DNA from: Centropus unirufus
Taxonomy: Eukaryota > Chordata > Aves > Cuculiformes > Centropidae
DNA: 64,000 nt
Assembly: GCA_013397695.1 (NCBI GenBank)
Contig: VYZI01000018.1
Span: 2,454,420-2,518,419, forward strand
Direction: 5' to 3'
The translations under genes were made by a program, and so were the position numbers. Shown here one piece after another: positions 1-12,228 of this stretch. Under the pieces are notes generated by a model. It was not told where the DNA came from and made no database searches. It saw nothing but the letters and a program-made list of their open reading frames with translations. The stretch's first letter is position 1. Each line of letters begins with the position of its first letter.

Positions 1-3000
1 CTCTTTTAATCCTTCTGGTCCCTATTATGTTGATAAATTTGTCAGTTCACATGTAAACTGTGACAGTCTTCAGATCTAGGTGAATATTTTCCAGGTACTG
101 AGCTACACTTGCACCCCTCCTTCACATCTTCTGGAGAATTGCATGCCTCCATGGTCAAACTTCTCCATTGGATTTTAGGCACCGTTGAGACCAGTACTTT
201 TTCTCTACTTTCTTCTGTACCAAAGCTATTACAGGTCTTTTCTCATGTCACAGACTTCAGAGTTTCTCATAACTCTTGGTTCTCACATTTTGTGGGAAGG
301 AGCCTGGATGCTGAAAGTTATCAGTGAATTTAGGGCTGATTTCTAATGTGTTTATATGTAGGTCATTTATTCCCATTGCTTTTAATTAAACCTATGCTTC
401 CTCTTCTAACCATCTTACCGTATTATGTACATAAAGTGGCCATGAAAAACAAAATGCGATAGGCTAAAGTTTGCCTGGGAACAGGAAAAGCAATAGACTA
501 TTCAACTGAGAGATGTATTATGTAGTGAAAAGTACAAGATTTAATACTAGCAGTATAAAAGAAGCTGCACATAAAATTGCCTCCTTCCTTATAGAAATAT
601 GAATCTACAAGCAGCTTGTGTGACATCTTAACATTAGCAATTGAAGTACGTGTATGAAGCGTGAAGGCTAAATACTTACATTTCCAGAAAGACCATGGTT
701 TTCTCAGAGGACAGAGAACATTTTTTATTGCACTAATAGCTGGCACTTAAAATTAAGGAGAGTTTAGGAAATACGGAGTGAAACCAGAATTAGGTATTTC
801 TGTAGGAATATTTATTTTGTAAAGATTGCAAACATACCTGTGCTTTACCCTAGATAACTCACCCTGAAACAAATAGTTAAGCCTTGATCTGGTATTTTTT
901 TGATAGAAAATAAAGAACTCCAGCTTAATTTGAATTTAGGTATTTCAAAGCAGCCATTCGCAAACTCAGAAAAAAAGACCTTTTCATTAATCCATCATTT
1001 TGGAAACAGTCACACTAACCCACAACCACATACAAATACAAAAATCCTAATGGGACTATTTTCTTACTAAGCCTGTAAGAGTTTACATTCACCTAATGGC
1101 CTGGGGTTATAAGCAAACTACTCAATTAGAGAATTTAGGCTGGTTGCCCACATATTTTGGAGCAAATTATCCCTTCACAAATGCAGAACCCCCTATATAA
1201 AATGCCTAAACAGTATTTCCTGTTAAAAAGAGCAAAAATACTATTCCCTAAATTCCCACCTTAAGCCTACTAAGTATTTCTCTTTATAGTAGTGCAGCCA
1301 TTTATGGAGAAATATTTGGTTTTGCCTCACATACCTCAATCTAGACCGTTTTGCTGGAATGTTTTTAACCTTCCAAGCAGCTAAAAAATTCTAATGCAAC
1401 TTTTCTCAGAGCAAGATTTTAAAATGTAGTTTCCCACTGTTCTTACTGGTGATACTAGAAGGCAGAGGTCTTCCGAAGGGCTGGCATTTGGAAGCTTCAG
1501 GGATAATGAATCTTCCTTTTCTAAGGGCACTGTGAATTAGCTTTTAGCGATTACTATTTCTCCTACTGCTTCTTTCATTTAAAAAAGAGGTTGATGCTTT
1601 CAACCTATAAACACCCATTAAAAGTTTCTCACCCTATTATGCTGAGCTGTTGCTTCTAATCGTATACAGACGGGTGGACCACTGAATTATCATTTCAAAG
1701 ACAAAGTTCTGAAAATACAATGAAACATATATCAACTCCACATAACACACCCCATTCATAAATGGGAATGTGTGGTTTTGATTGTGTACAGGAGATGAAT
1801 GTCTCTCTCCTAGTGTTTGGTCATTACAGGGCAAACCCAGCTCAGCCCCAAACTGGGTGGTGCTTAGTGTCATGGGTCTGTAGGCACCAGTGTGGTTTTG
1901 AGGCTGTGGATGGAGAGGCTCCTACCCCTGTTTCTCCCATTCTGCTGTCTGTTTTCATGGTCAGGTGAAATGACATTCTGGGAGATGCAATATAAGCTGA
2001 AGGAATCATTGGTTCATGGACCTACAAGTGGTTGAGATGCAGACTCCTTTGCAAATGAAAATATTTTATGTGTGCCACGAATGCTGTCACAATTATGAGC
2101 ACCAGTGAAGTGCCATTTCTCCTGCTTGAGATCTGGGGCATAATAGGACTGCTGGTAGTTCTTGTGTTTGCATGTCTTTGTGATCCTTTTAGAAACTCAT
2201 GAAGGTTTTTTCCATAATTTTGATGAAGACAGAAGCTTTGTCTTCTGGTACAGAGCATATAACAAAGCTATGCTGATGCCAAAGAACTGGTTGTGTTCTT
2301 CTGTAGACAGAATTAAACTCAAAATGTGAAAAAGTATGCAATGTGATTTGAGTTAATAACTGAAAAGCTTTTTTAGTAAAGCAGTGAGATAGTAAGAAAA
2401 CATCTCAATGCCCAAGGAAGACTTACGAGTCCGGTATGTTTTCCCTGCTTAACATTTTCAGTTCTCTCTGCCCTCCCTCAATGCTTTATATAGCCCACTC
2501 CTCCTTAGAAGTCAGAATCTGTGGGATTTCTTCACTATGGAACCCAATACAAGCTGACCTTTTTTAAGGTGTGGGTGTTATAAAATTTGAGGACCAGAAC
2601 AATCTCCTTGACCAATGCACAGCTCGGATAATACATCAGCGATGATACATAACAAGCCATAAGCTGTCTTGCTAGTCTGCAAAAATTGTGAAGAGAGTAA
2701 AAAGAATAGATTAAATCTACCAAGTAATGAAGGAAATTAATGTTGTCTAAGTATCACAGGGAATCAGGTCTCAGTCCTGCATTATGTGTGGACCCTGTGA
2801 CTGTGTAGAACCCTAACAAAGTTTTGGGGAAGCAGGCAAATAAAATATCCTACTTAGACTCTGTTAAAGGATTAGGGTCCAATTTCATGCATTGCTCAAA
2901 GAACAGAGGAGACTTTAATTCTAAATTAAGGAAAGCACATGAGAAAGAAGAAAAGATGAGCTCAGTGGAATGGAACCAGTTCAGCACAGTGTAAAGAAGT

Positions 3001-3479
3001 GAGGAATTATTTTAGATATATATGACTTAGTTTAGCAAATAGATGTCAATGCACCTACTTTTGAAAGCAATGCTAAAAAAGTGTCTTCTGGAGAGTTTTA
3101 AGATCGGCAGAGTGCAGGTGGCTATTCTACAAGCAGGCTGTTTCTTGTCTTAGGGAAATCAACAGCATTCTACCAGTAAGGAATCACAAACTAAAGAAAA
3201 TTCTTAACATGACTTAAAAAAACAAAAGGCAAATATTCTTCATTTTATCAAATGTGCCCATTAAGCAGTATTTCTTCTATTAGAATGGAATTTCCTTATT
3301 AAAAGTAAGTAAATTACTTGCAAAGCTAAGAATAATATAAAAGGAATATGCAAGTATTTAAGGACACAGGATCAGACAAGAAATTCTGAAGCAGATTGAG
3401 TAAAAACAAAATGCCCAGTTTCTCTATGAGATAGAATTTGATTAATGTTTATTGTCTTTTTACTACAATTTCAAATTTG

Positions 3480-3900
3480 ACAGACCCTACTAAAGCTAAA
3501 ATTGAATTTCGTATACAAAGCTTATGTGGTTATGTTTGTTATTAGCATTGTCTTCCCCAGAGATATTTGGATTTTGTTTAACTGAAAAATAAACAAGTTA
3601 AATGCTGAATTGCCTGGATAAGACAGTTATATGATGTGGTCTTTTCCTTTCATTATAAAGGTTGTGAGTTTGGGGATACATGTTTAGGAGCTTGTGGTTA
3701 CTTTACTTTAAATATAATACTGTGGACTTACAATGTTTTTGTTCAATGTTCTGCTCTTTTCATATAAAGTTCTGTGTCCTGGCCAATTTATGGCCAGACT
3801 TATCCAATAAACAAGTTTGTAGGAATGTATTTATAGATTGTTAGAAATATGTGTGGTGCCTGCACTTTTCTCAGTAATGTAACCATTTATTTTTACTGTT
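3480..3900. promoter_or_regulatory. Candidate conserved regulatory block with AbdB-type HOX motifs
   Basis: A unique, non-repetitive stretch with a 19-nt palindrome (3779-3797) next to CCAATAAAC (3804-3812) and several TTTATTG/CATAAA-like posterior-HOX sites. It lies about 6 kb upstream of the LNPK promoter. Conservation cannot be tested here, so this is composition-based inference. Confidence 0.3.
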
Positions 3901-4839
3901 AATTTTTAGTTATATTACAACAAAAAGGGAAAATAATTTGCATAGATCAGAAGCTATTTTCCTAAGAAACCTAGAAAAATAGAAAGTTGCATAGGTCAAG
4001 ATTAAAAAAATACCTGACTAGTATGGATGGATTCCTGTGCTCTTAACATTTTGAAAAGACTTGAGCCAAGCTCAAGACATCTTAGAAAGACATTTTCAAA
4101 GGTTAGACAGCACTTTCTGAAAATCAGAACCTTGCAGTAACTCATCGGAACGCACAAAACCTTCCTGAAAGTTTTCTTGGTAAATCAAAGAGTAGCTAAG
4201 CAAGCCAAGTAGGAAAGCTTATCAATGAGTATACCGGATAGGTATAATTTAGTATTACAGAATAGGAGATGGATAGTTGCACTGTGGACATTTTCAGGAA
4301 TCCCAGGATCCAATTTGTTAGTCATAGGTCATTCAAGCATAAAACTGAGACAGCACCAAACTGTTCACATCTTAAACACAATGAAAGAAACCAAAGGTAG
4401 ATGGGTCATCAACCAGACAATACTATTTTATTAGCAATGTGTCAAATATTGTTATCATTCACTGATCTTCTCAGTGCATGATGTTGTTGGATCTTTTGTG
4501 AAAATTAAGAGATTGTGATGTTTTGAAGAACAAATTGTGAAGCCAGGCAGCTAGCGAAATAAGAATAAGCAAGTTCTCATTGCATATTAGGTTAAGATGT
4601 TTGGAATTAGCGTCTATCTGTCTTAAAGTGAAGACAATTAAATGAATGTGTAAAGTAACTATCCTCTATCAAGGATTAAAGTCACCGACACTAATAAAAT
4701 GTATTATAGTAGTTTTTTTCTGCTTTTCTGGCATGAAAGAACTGGTCTAGTATTGATAAACATATATTACATAATAAAATAACCCAGACCTAACAAAAAA
4801 TATATATTTTGCCCTCAAGCAAAACTCCTAGACTTCACT

Positions 4840-5000
4840 ATGTGCTATTTCTATTTCCTGGTAACCTACTTTATTTTCAACAGAATTTAATTTGATGTGC
4901 TGCTTGTGCAGCAATAATGAACCTTTCCTAATACACTTTATTCTGGTTTATTTTGCCAAAAGAATCGAAGGTTTACATGAGACTTTTCTCTTTTGCCACA
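4840..5000. promoter_or_regulatory. Candidate conserved regulatory block
   Basis: Unique AT-rich stretch with repeated TTTATT motifs, TTTAATTT and CAATAATGA within about 100 nt (4862-4960). These are posterior-HOX and general homeodomain core motifs. No coding potential. Inference from motif clustering only. Confidence 0.22.
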
Positions 5001-5639
5001 TCTCATCTATACTTTATCTTTGAGCCATTACAGTTTTATCATTGGCCTTATTTTTCCCTGGTTGATTATGGGTCCATTCATTGATTATGCCTCAGTTTAT
5101 GACTGGAATATAGAGAGTACCCCCAAAATGTGCAATAACATCCCTCCCCCAACTCGGTACTCTGAAATGCCAGTTCCCAAATGTGTTTTTAAAATTCAGG
5201 GCACATTAATTTTATCTAAGCACCTCTATGTAGCAAAAGCAGGCTTGGAGTGACTTTGAATCCCATAATCTGAGGTCATCGGAGTAATTAGAACAGAAAT
5301 TCTGCTTTTTGTCCATCTTCTGCCTGCATTTAATGAAATAGCTTTATTTTGAGAAAAGGAATATATTTTTTTTTACATCCTTCTAATATAATTAATTCCA
5401 GCCCTGTTTCAGACATTTATTATTATGATTTGCTATAAGAAAATCATGTTGCCTGGGAGTTTTGCATGCGAAGGGACTATAAATCTATATCTTAAAATGA
5501 TCTAGACTTGAAGCAGCAATTGTTGTAGTAAAGGACATTCAGTAGCTGAAATAAGTGCTCAAGTTTTGAATGCATTCAAATTTCACATTCTTTGAAAAGT
5601 TATTTGAAAATAACATGTGCAAAAAGACTAACAGAGGTT

Positions 5640-6090
5640 ATGCCATTAAACATGAACACAAAGCAACTGTTCATTGTCCTTTGGCTTGCAAGATATATGT
5701 TTGCTTTCAAGGGGAGCCCTAATATTTGTCATTTTTAACTGAATGAAATCATAGATTCTTTTACATGTGGATTTTATTATATGAATTGGTTTATAAGCCT
5801 GCTATTTAACATGATTAAATGAATTATGAACTGTGATTTTATTTCTTTTATAATCTTTGTAGAGCTTGCCATTATTTTTACATGTCTATGTCTGGCATTA
5901 TGCACCTTTGAAACTGTGCCAGAAATATTTATTGTCCTGTTTCTGGCATTCTGGGACTCTGTGGTTCCGTTTGGTTTCCAACCAGAACGAAGCTCGTTAG
6001 CAGATCCAGTTCTTGGTACTTTGCTGAAAACAATTTTATATGTAAATTTAATACTTCATTAAAGTAAGCTCTTGTAACAATCAGGAGTAC
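5640..6090. promoter_or_regulatory. Candidate conserved regulatory block
   Basis: Unique AT-rich stretch with ATTAAATGAATTATG and several TTTATT/ATTTATT cores. A 78-codon plus-strand frame (5826-6062) overlaps it but looks like no known protein. Homeodomain motif density is the only support. Confidence 0.22.
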
Positions 6091-7313
6091 GTATGAAAGG
6101 CATTTAATGTAAGTAATGTACTATCTACCCTTTTGAGCACTTATCAAAAGCAAAATATATGTACTAATTAGAACTTTCCTTCTCATTGCCTGTCTCCTCC
6201 AGCTTGACTAATAAGAAACCACTAAAATGCAGTCAGGTTGAATAGAAATGGGATACCATTCCCGCACTTGTCTGTGCTCTGCACATGCATGCACCGCCCT
6301 GGAAGGGAGGCTCAGTGCAGTAAGAATAACATATTCTCATTCACACCCTGAATCACATGGACTTGGTTCCAAATTCCATTATTCTTAATCAAGTAAAAAT
6401 CCTCTTAAGGTCAACAGGAGTTTCATTCAAATTACTTCATAATTTGGCCCTCATTTTGTTGGGTTAGTTCCCACTTTGCCCAGTAGGCACAATCATATTA
6501 AAAAGGCTATGGGAAAGCATTCTTTATTTTATTTAGCTTCAAGGAAATAGATGTTAATAAAATTTAAGGATATACTTATGTGTTTATTAAAGAGGAGGAA
6601 TCCTGTTGAATCAAAACCCTAATTTGTTTAAAGAGTAAACTGCTCCGGGAAGCAAAAATAATATAGCTGACTTAGGTATTAGTACAGCTCAAATACTTTC
6701 AGTGAGAATAATCATGCTTTCATATGGAGACTAGGGAAAAGTGATTTAGTGTGTTTTTTTACAGAACATTTAGTTATTGTTTATACAGTCATTTTTCTAA
6801 CTATAAACATATATTACTCATTATAACCATTAAAGAGTCCGAAGCTTGAAGTCATGGCCATCAGGGAACATACTTATACGTGAATAATAACTGTTTCTAA
6901 AACTTCATACATGATTTGAAGCATAACATCTCAAATAGAGGCAAAACCATCTTTCTGCTTCTCATGTGACAATTTTACACTAGGCTTCTTCTGTTTGCTC
7001 ATGAGATTGTAATGATAGGATAAATAAACACAAGCCTTTCAGTGTTTTATGAGAAATCACTTCCCTGATTCACTGGGCCACAAAAATAAACCAAAGTTTA
7101 ACCATGTTCCTAAACATATTGTTAGAGATTTATAGTACTCAAATGAAGATGAGACTACCATTCCTGCTTTAAAGTTGATGGTCTTTTAAGTATGGAAAAG
7201 TTCACACTCTAGGGCATTAATCAAAATGTTTAAGACAGTAAGGTATTTTTTCATTATTATTTCAAGCTTTTAAATGTTTACATTTTTTGCCACAGAACAG
7301 TAATCTGCAAATC

Positions 7314-7373
7314 AATAATAATAATAATAATAATATTAAAAATCGCAATAATATTAAAAATAATATTAAAAAT
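7314..7373. repeat. AAT microsatellite with AATATTAAAA repeats
   Basis: About seven uninterrupted AAT units (7314-7335) are followed by degenerate AATATTAAAA-type units to 7373. A simple-sequence repeat, probably length-polymorphic. Confidence 0.85.
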
Positions 7374-8597
7374 GGGTGGTGGAGTTTGTGATCTTAAAGC
7401 TATCTATGTATTCTCATTTGCTGCAGTCATACCCCCATTTACAATGTAAACAATGATTCCATTTCAGCGTATAGAATTTTCCAACACCTAGGTGAGGTAA
7501 GCTACACAGGCTCATTAGCCAGAGAAGCTCATAAAGGGTCTGCTCTAAGGGAATGCTGATCATGTTTTGGAAGCCGAGATTGAAAACCTAGAGTAAGCAC
7601 AAACTAGCAACACTAAGCTTTTCTTAACCAGATAGCATTTTCCTAAGCATCCATACATTTATTTAGAAAAATAAATCTGACTACTAGGCTACATATATTA
7701 CTAACATATATGAGTGTTATTATGATGGGAAAATCCTTCTTGAAGGCAAAAAAGGGATCTGCCTCAAGTTTGGTTTAGCCCTAAATCAGGGCTGCATTTT
7801 GAGGTGACTTGAAAATGTTTATGACAATTCTGGATTAAAAAAAAAAGGTGAGAAGTCTCTTTGAGATTTTACCATTAGCTGGACTGTTCAAAAAAGCCTT
7901 TAAATATGGTGTCATTATTTGGGTTAATTTGAAGTGGATCCTATTCTAGACAATGGAAGAAGATGTTAGTACAGTTAAATAGGTTAGCTTAAAAATGAAG
8001 ATTTAAATCAGCTTCTCTCCAGACATACACCTCTTTGAAGTATCAAAACCAGGAGTGGACCATAGCTGTATTTAATCTGAAAGCAAAAAAGAAAAGATAC
8101 TCTCAGGACAAGGGTAGTCATTGCTACAAGGACTGAAGTAGATGTCGCTCAAGAGTACCAGCTGAAGAGAAGCTGAGTCTTTTCCCACTTGGAAAGGAAG
8201 GAACAATCTAGGTCTGAATGATGAAAATAAAGCTGTAGATGTAGGCAGCCTCTGTAATCAATAGAGCATTTTGAGTACAATCAGTGGCTCTGCACTGGGG
8301 GCCTTTTTTTTTTCTTTGAATGAACTGACTTGAAGTCCATCCTAGACCATGATTTGCAGCTAAAGTTGTTAATTAGCTGATATTGTAAAGCAGGAAGATT
8401 CACTCTAAACACTGGCAAAAGCTAAAAGGATTAATTTCCTTATGTCAAAACTCAGAAGATGATCTGACTCAGGAGAAAGCTACTTAAAGCTTGAAGCTGA
8501 TTGGATCGCCTGGAAAGGTGGTGGGATATCTTGTTTGTCTTCCCCTGGCCTAAGAGATTTACCTATTCTATTTGGATTTGAATTATTTTAAAAAATT

Positions 8598-8990
8598 GAT
8601 GCATTGGGTCTGGCTGGGGTGGAGTTAATTTTCTCCACAGCAGCCCATACACTGCTGTGTTTTGGATTTTGTCACCAAAATGGCACTGATAACACAGCAA
8701 TGTTTTGGCCATTGCTGAACAGTACTTGCATGGTGTCAACACTTTTTTACACTCTGATTCCTTAGTGAGTCGACTAGGGTTGAGAGGGGAAATAGCCAGA
8801 ATAGAAGACCCAAGTTGGCCAAAGGGATATTCCATACTCTATAACATCATGCTCAGCAATAAAACTGGGGTAGCAGAAGGTGGTGTTTCTTTTTAATTCC
8901 AGGGTCAACAATTGTTTGAAGACTGGCTGGGCACAAGTCCTTTTGCGGGAGGTGCTGAGTTAGTCCCCTTGCAGCACTTTTCTTCTTTCT
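8598..8990 (+). mobile_element. Truncated avian endogenous-retrovirus LTR
   Basis: The stretch has the recognisable 5' portion of an interspersed bird ERV LTR: a GGGGTGGAGTTAA start region, CAGCAGCCCATAC, TGTTTTGGATTTTGT, GATAACACAG, then CCAAAGGGATATTCCATAC and ATCATGCTCAGCAATAAAA. It appears to stop before the LTR's polyadenylation region. No internal retroviral coding sequence is seen. Orientation is sense to LNPK and it lies about 0.4 kb upstream of the CpG island. The family assignment is from memory of the repeat class and is not verified; boundaries are approximate. Confidence 0.65.
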
Positions 8991-9359
8991 CCACTTGCTC
9001 AACTACCTTTTCACCCCAGCTTCGAGCTTTCCGACTTTCACTCTTCCCAGTCTGTCCCCTGTACAGCCGATGGGAAGCAAGCAGGAGGTGATGCGGGTGT
9101 TAACCTTCTGGCCAGGGTCAGCCCACCGTGATGGGAACCCCCCAACCTTTACAGGGTGCGTGTTATGCTGCGTTGTTACCCGCAATGAGCTCAGCAGCGC
9201 GGGGTTAGCTGTGCGCATCCGGCTTCTGCAGAGGAATTCCCATTCCAGGGCACTCCGAAGGGCTTCCCTCCGCATCTGTGCACGTGCTTCCACTCAGGTC
9301 GCCCTGGGGACAAAACTTCGGAGCGGGACACTGGATGCTCCATGAGGAAAGCAGCGTAG

Positions 9360-10190
9360 TATTCCCGGCTCCTCAGTCCCGTCGGGACGGGACACGTGAC
9401 GGCAGGCGACAGCTGCGAAAGGACACGACGAGGGAGCGCTAGGGGAGCAGGCGCTTTTGTTACACTGCTGCTGCTCGTCTCCGAATTGTTTCGACGTTTC
9501 CCTGCTGGAAGGGACGGGACAGGGAGCGCCCCGCTTCCCTGTGACCCCGAGGCGACCCCGGCGCCCGCAGCGGCGCGAGCCCTGGCCGGCACAGCGCGCG
9601 CCACCCTCACGTTCCACGGTTCGGGTGCTCAAATACGCTTTTTTCCCGGCACACAAGCACCGGGGGGAACCCCGAACACGGGCTCGGCCTCCCGAGCCCC
9701 ACCCCCCGGCTCCCGCTTGCCCCACCGCCCCCGGCAGGGGCCTGGCTCCGCCCCCCGCCCCGCGGCCGGCCCGGCCCCGCCCGAGCCCGGCTCTCGCCGC
9801 GGCAGCTGATTGGCTGCGGCGCGGCGCGGGGGTTGATGGGAGCGCGGCGCGGCGGCCGGGCCCCTCCTCGGGCAGGCGGCGGCGGGATCCGCGGCCCGGC
9901 CCGCGGCAGGTACGCGCTGGGACGGCGGGAGCAGCGGGAGAGAGAGGGGAGGGAGGCAGGCGCTGCTCGGCTCCCGGCGCTGGGCAGGGCGGGTGGCCGC
10001 GCCCTGCCCCCTCTCTGGGGCGGCCGCGGAACGGAGCGGCGCGCGCGGTGGGGCCGTTGTCCCCACCCGCCTGGGGCCGCGAGGCACTGCCGGCCTGGAG
10101 GGGGGGGGGCGCCGGTATCCGCGGCTGCTGCCGCCCTCCTGCCGCTCCCCGGGCCGGCGGCGGCTTCCAGACGTGGTGGGGGTCACAAAC
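9360..10190 (+). promoter_or_regulatory. LNPK: CpG-island promoter of LNPK
   Basis: This is the only strongly GC- and CpG-rich block in an otherwise AT-rich window, and it ends with a good donor (CAG|GTACGC at 9909/9910) about 4 kb upstream of the start-codon exon. An inverted CCAAT box (GATTGG, 9808-9813) and GC boxes at about 9748-9762 and 9774-9782 lie just upstream of the presumed start site. No TATA box is evident. A CACGTG E-box followed by a TGACG-like run is at 9393-9400. This is the usual layout of a broadly expressed housekeeping promoter. Long open frames on both strands here reflect the lack of AT-rich stop codons and are not genes. The island boundaries are judged by eye. Confidence 0.88.
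9815..9909 (+). other. LNPK: LNPK exon 1, non-coding (5' end approximate)
   Basis: The 3' boundary is fixed by the donor CAG|GTACGC. The 5' end is a guess, just downstream of the inverted CCAAT box and GC boxes. The exon is 5' UTR only with respect to lunapark. An upstream ATG occurs at 9836-9838. Intron 1 (9910 to about 13958) contains the second LTR at about 11755-12228 and otherwise nothing I recognise. Confidence 0.65.
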
Positions 10191-11754
10191 GGGCTCGCCC
10201 GTTCCTTGCTCCGTCGCTTTGGGGTCTCCATGTGGGAGTTAACGTGCCTTTTAACTGGGGCGTTGCAAGGCACGGGGCCTCCGTAGGGCGTTTCCAAACA
10301 AACGGCTGGAAATGAGGTTTGAATGGTGCAGAGCTCTCCAGTTTTAACTGGGAGGTGCTGGGTGCGCGCTGATGCTCCCCGTTTTATCTCACTTGTTGCC
10401 TTGAGCGTAGCGCTCACAGCAGCAGACACTTCTTATGGTCATTGTGGAAGTTTCTGAGGTTGGTAAATTGTGGGAGAAGATGAGTTTTAGGCGCGAACTT
10501 AGTGTGCAGAACAGGAGCTTCAGTTTTACAGGTAGAACTTATCTGTAATAGTAAAAGTCTGGAAATATTTTCATAAAATGAGCTCACAAAATTTAGAAAA
10601 TACCAACTTTGAAGAGCATCCCCCCTTTCTTCAAGGGAAGGGTCGATATGCCTGTATGCGAAGCTTTGATTCCAAGTTTTGAACCTCCTTCTTAGTATGG
10701 CTTGACTTGATGTTTATTCAGTCTTGAATTTGAGAGGGTCATTAACATTTTGTAGACTGTTATTTTTGGAGAGCTTTTAATCTTAAATCAACAAGTCTGA
10801 AGAAATTTGAGACTGACTTGATGAAATTGTAATGAGATCATGAGCTTTTTTTTCAATCTGGATGAATAGATTGGTGGATGGCTTCTGTAATTGTGCATGA
10901 TTCATCCCGCGTTCAAAAGAGGAGCTACTTCTGCACTTACACTTACTGTGGCACTTTAGCTTTTGCATTTTGCTAGTTATTAGCATATTTGTGAGCCAGA
11001 GGAGATGCTATCAGGAAATTACTGGGTTTTTTTTGAGAGCTGGGAAACAAAATGGGAAACAGTATTTTCTTAACTTTTTACATTAAATATTTTTTAACAC
11101 CTCTGTTGTAAACTTTAAGCTTAGCTGCAACATTTGCTGGCTTTACCTTATTTGTGTATTAAATCAGTGATAATTTTTGTAGAAGCAAGACCAATTGCAT
11201 CAGTGGTCAGTGGGTGAAAAGAGCCACTCTTTTGAGAAATGCAGTCTTCAGAAGTACTGTCCAATAATTTGAGGATTAGAGCATGGAGAGGAGAGACACT
11301 TGTGGAAGGAGAACTCTTACAATGAACAGTAGGGCTATTAGTGATAGGCATGTGGAGCGGTAGGTGAGGAGGAATGAGGGGAGTTTGAAGCAGTTGAAGA
11401 CAATTTGTTTTGTCACATCAAAAAGAAGGGAAGGCAAACTTCTGAGGTGCTTCATAGAAACTAAAAACTTTTCCATCTTCTAAGGTTTTGGTGATTAAAC
11501 TGTGACTGCAGTGGTCTATTCTTGTTTGAGCTAAAGCAGAACCAATTCTCCAACTTTCCAGTTAAGCCTCTTCTAAGTAACTTCATTTTCTGAAGTTAAC
11601 AAGGTGTTTTTTTCAGTCTCTGCCTCTACAAGTGATAACATTTAATATTTGTAGTTATCACCAAGTAACAGTACCACTGGTATGCAGAATGACCACTGTT
11701 TATACTTATTCCTATAGAAACCGAGGCCATCCTAGAGCTGGTGGAATGCTGTAA

Positions 11755-12228
11755 AGCAGAGAGTGAGAAAGGGTTGCACCTGCAGGGAGGAGCGGACAGG
11801 ACAGGTGACCCAAACCTGACCAACAGTATTCCATTCCATATGCGTCACACTCGATAGGAAGCTGAGTGGTCACAAGGGTCAAGCCCTGTTCTTAGTGGAC
11901 ATCCAGTTGACGGCCTTGTCTGCCTGATCCCTATTTTTGAATACAGCTCCCATCTGCTGCTGAGTCCAGTTTGGGACTTTCCATGTGCCTGCCCTGAAGT
12001 GTCAGTGCTGAATTGTGGTCATCAGGTGTGATTTTTGTTTTGTATATATTATTGTTTTCTTATTAATATTACTATTTTTCTTATTATTGTTTAATTAAAG
12101 CTGTTTTAGCTTCCAGCCCACAAGCTCCTCTCTCATTTTCCTTTCCCTGTGAGGGGGAGGAACTGGGCCTTCTACAACTGCCCCGACTTTAGCATCTGAA
12201 AGAGCTGGGGGGGAGCTAAACTAGGACC
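11755..12228 (+). mobile_element. Avian endogenous-retrovirus LTR in LNPK intron 1
   Basis: It shares the GACCCAAAC-CTGACCAAC and TATTCCAT-CCATATG landmarks of the LTR at 8.6 kb, and unlike that copy keeps the 3' part: a TTTTGTATATATTATTGTT run, an ATTAAAG poly(A)-type signal near 12094, a C/T-rich run after CCCACAAGCTC, and a terminal GGGAGCTAAACTAGGAC region. Same strand as LNPK. It looks like a diverged solo LTR; no internal genes were seen. The 5' edge is uncertain. Confidence 0.55.

Larger units (their letters stand above)
1..8590. other. Non-coding flank upstream of LNPK (inferred EVX2-LNPK spacer)
   Basis: No convincing gene is seen; open frames are short and unrelated to known proteins. 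In vertebrates LNPK and EVX2 are neighbours near HOXD and are transcribed in the same direction, so upstream of LNPK should lie the EVX2-LNPK spacer; that is inference. Several AT-rich stretches look like candidate conserved elements and are listed separately. Confidence 0.6.

Noticed and set aside
9191..10429. Long overlapping open frames on both strands (up to about 266 codons)
   Set aside because: They coincide with the CpG island, where GC-rich sequence lacks stop codons. The products are low-complexity Arg/Pro/Gly/Ala and the frames overlap on both strands.
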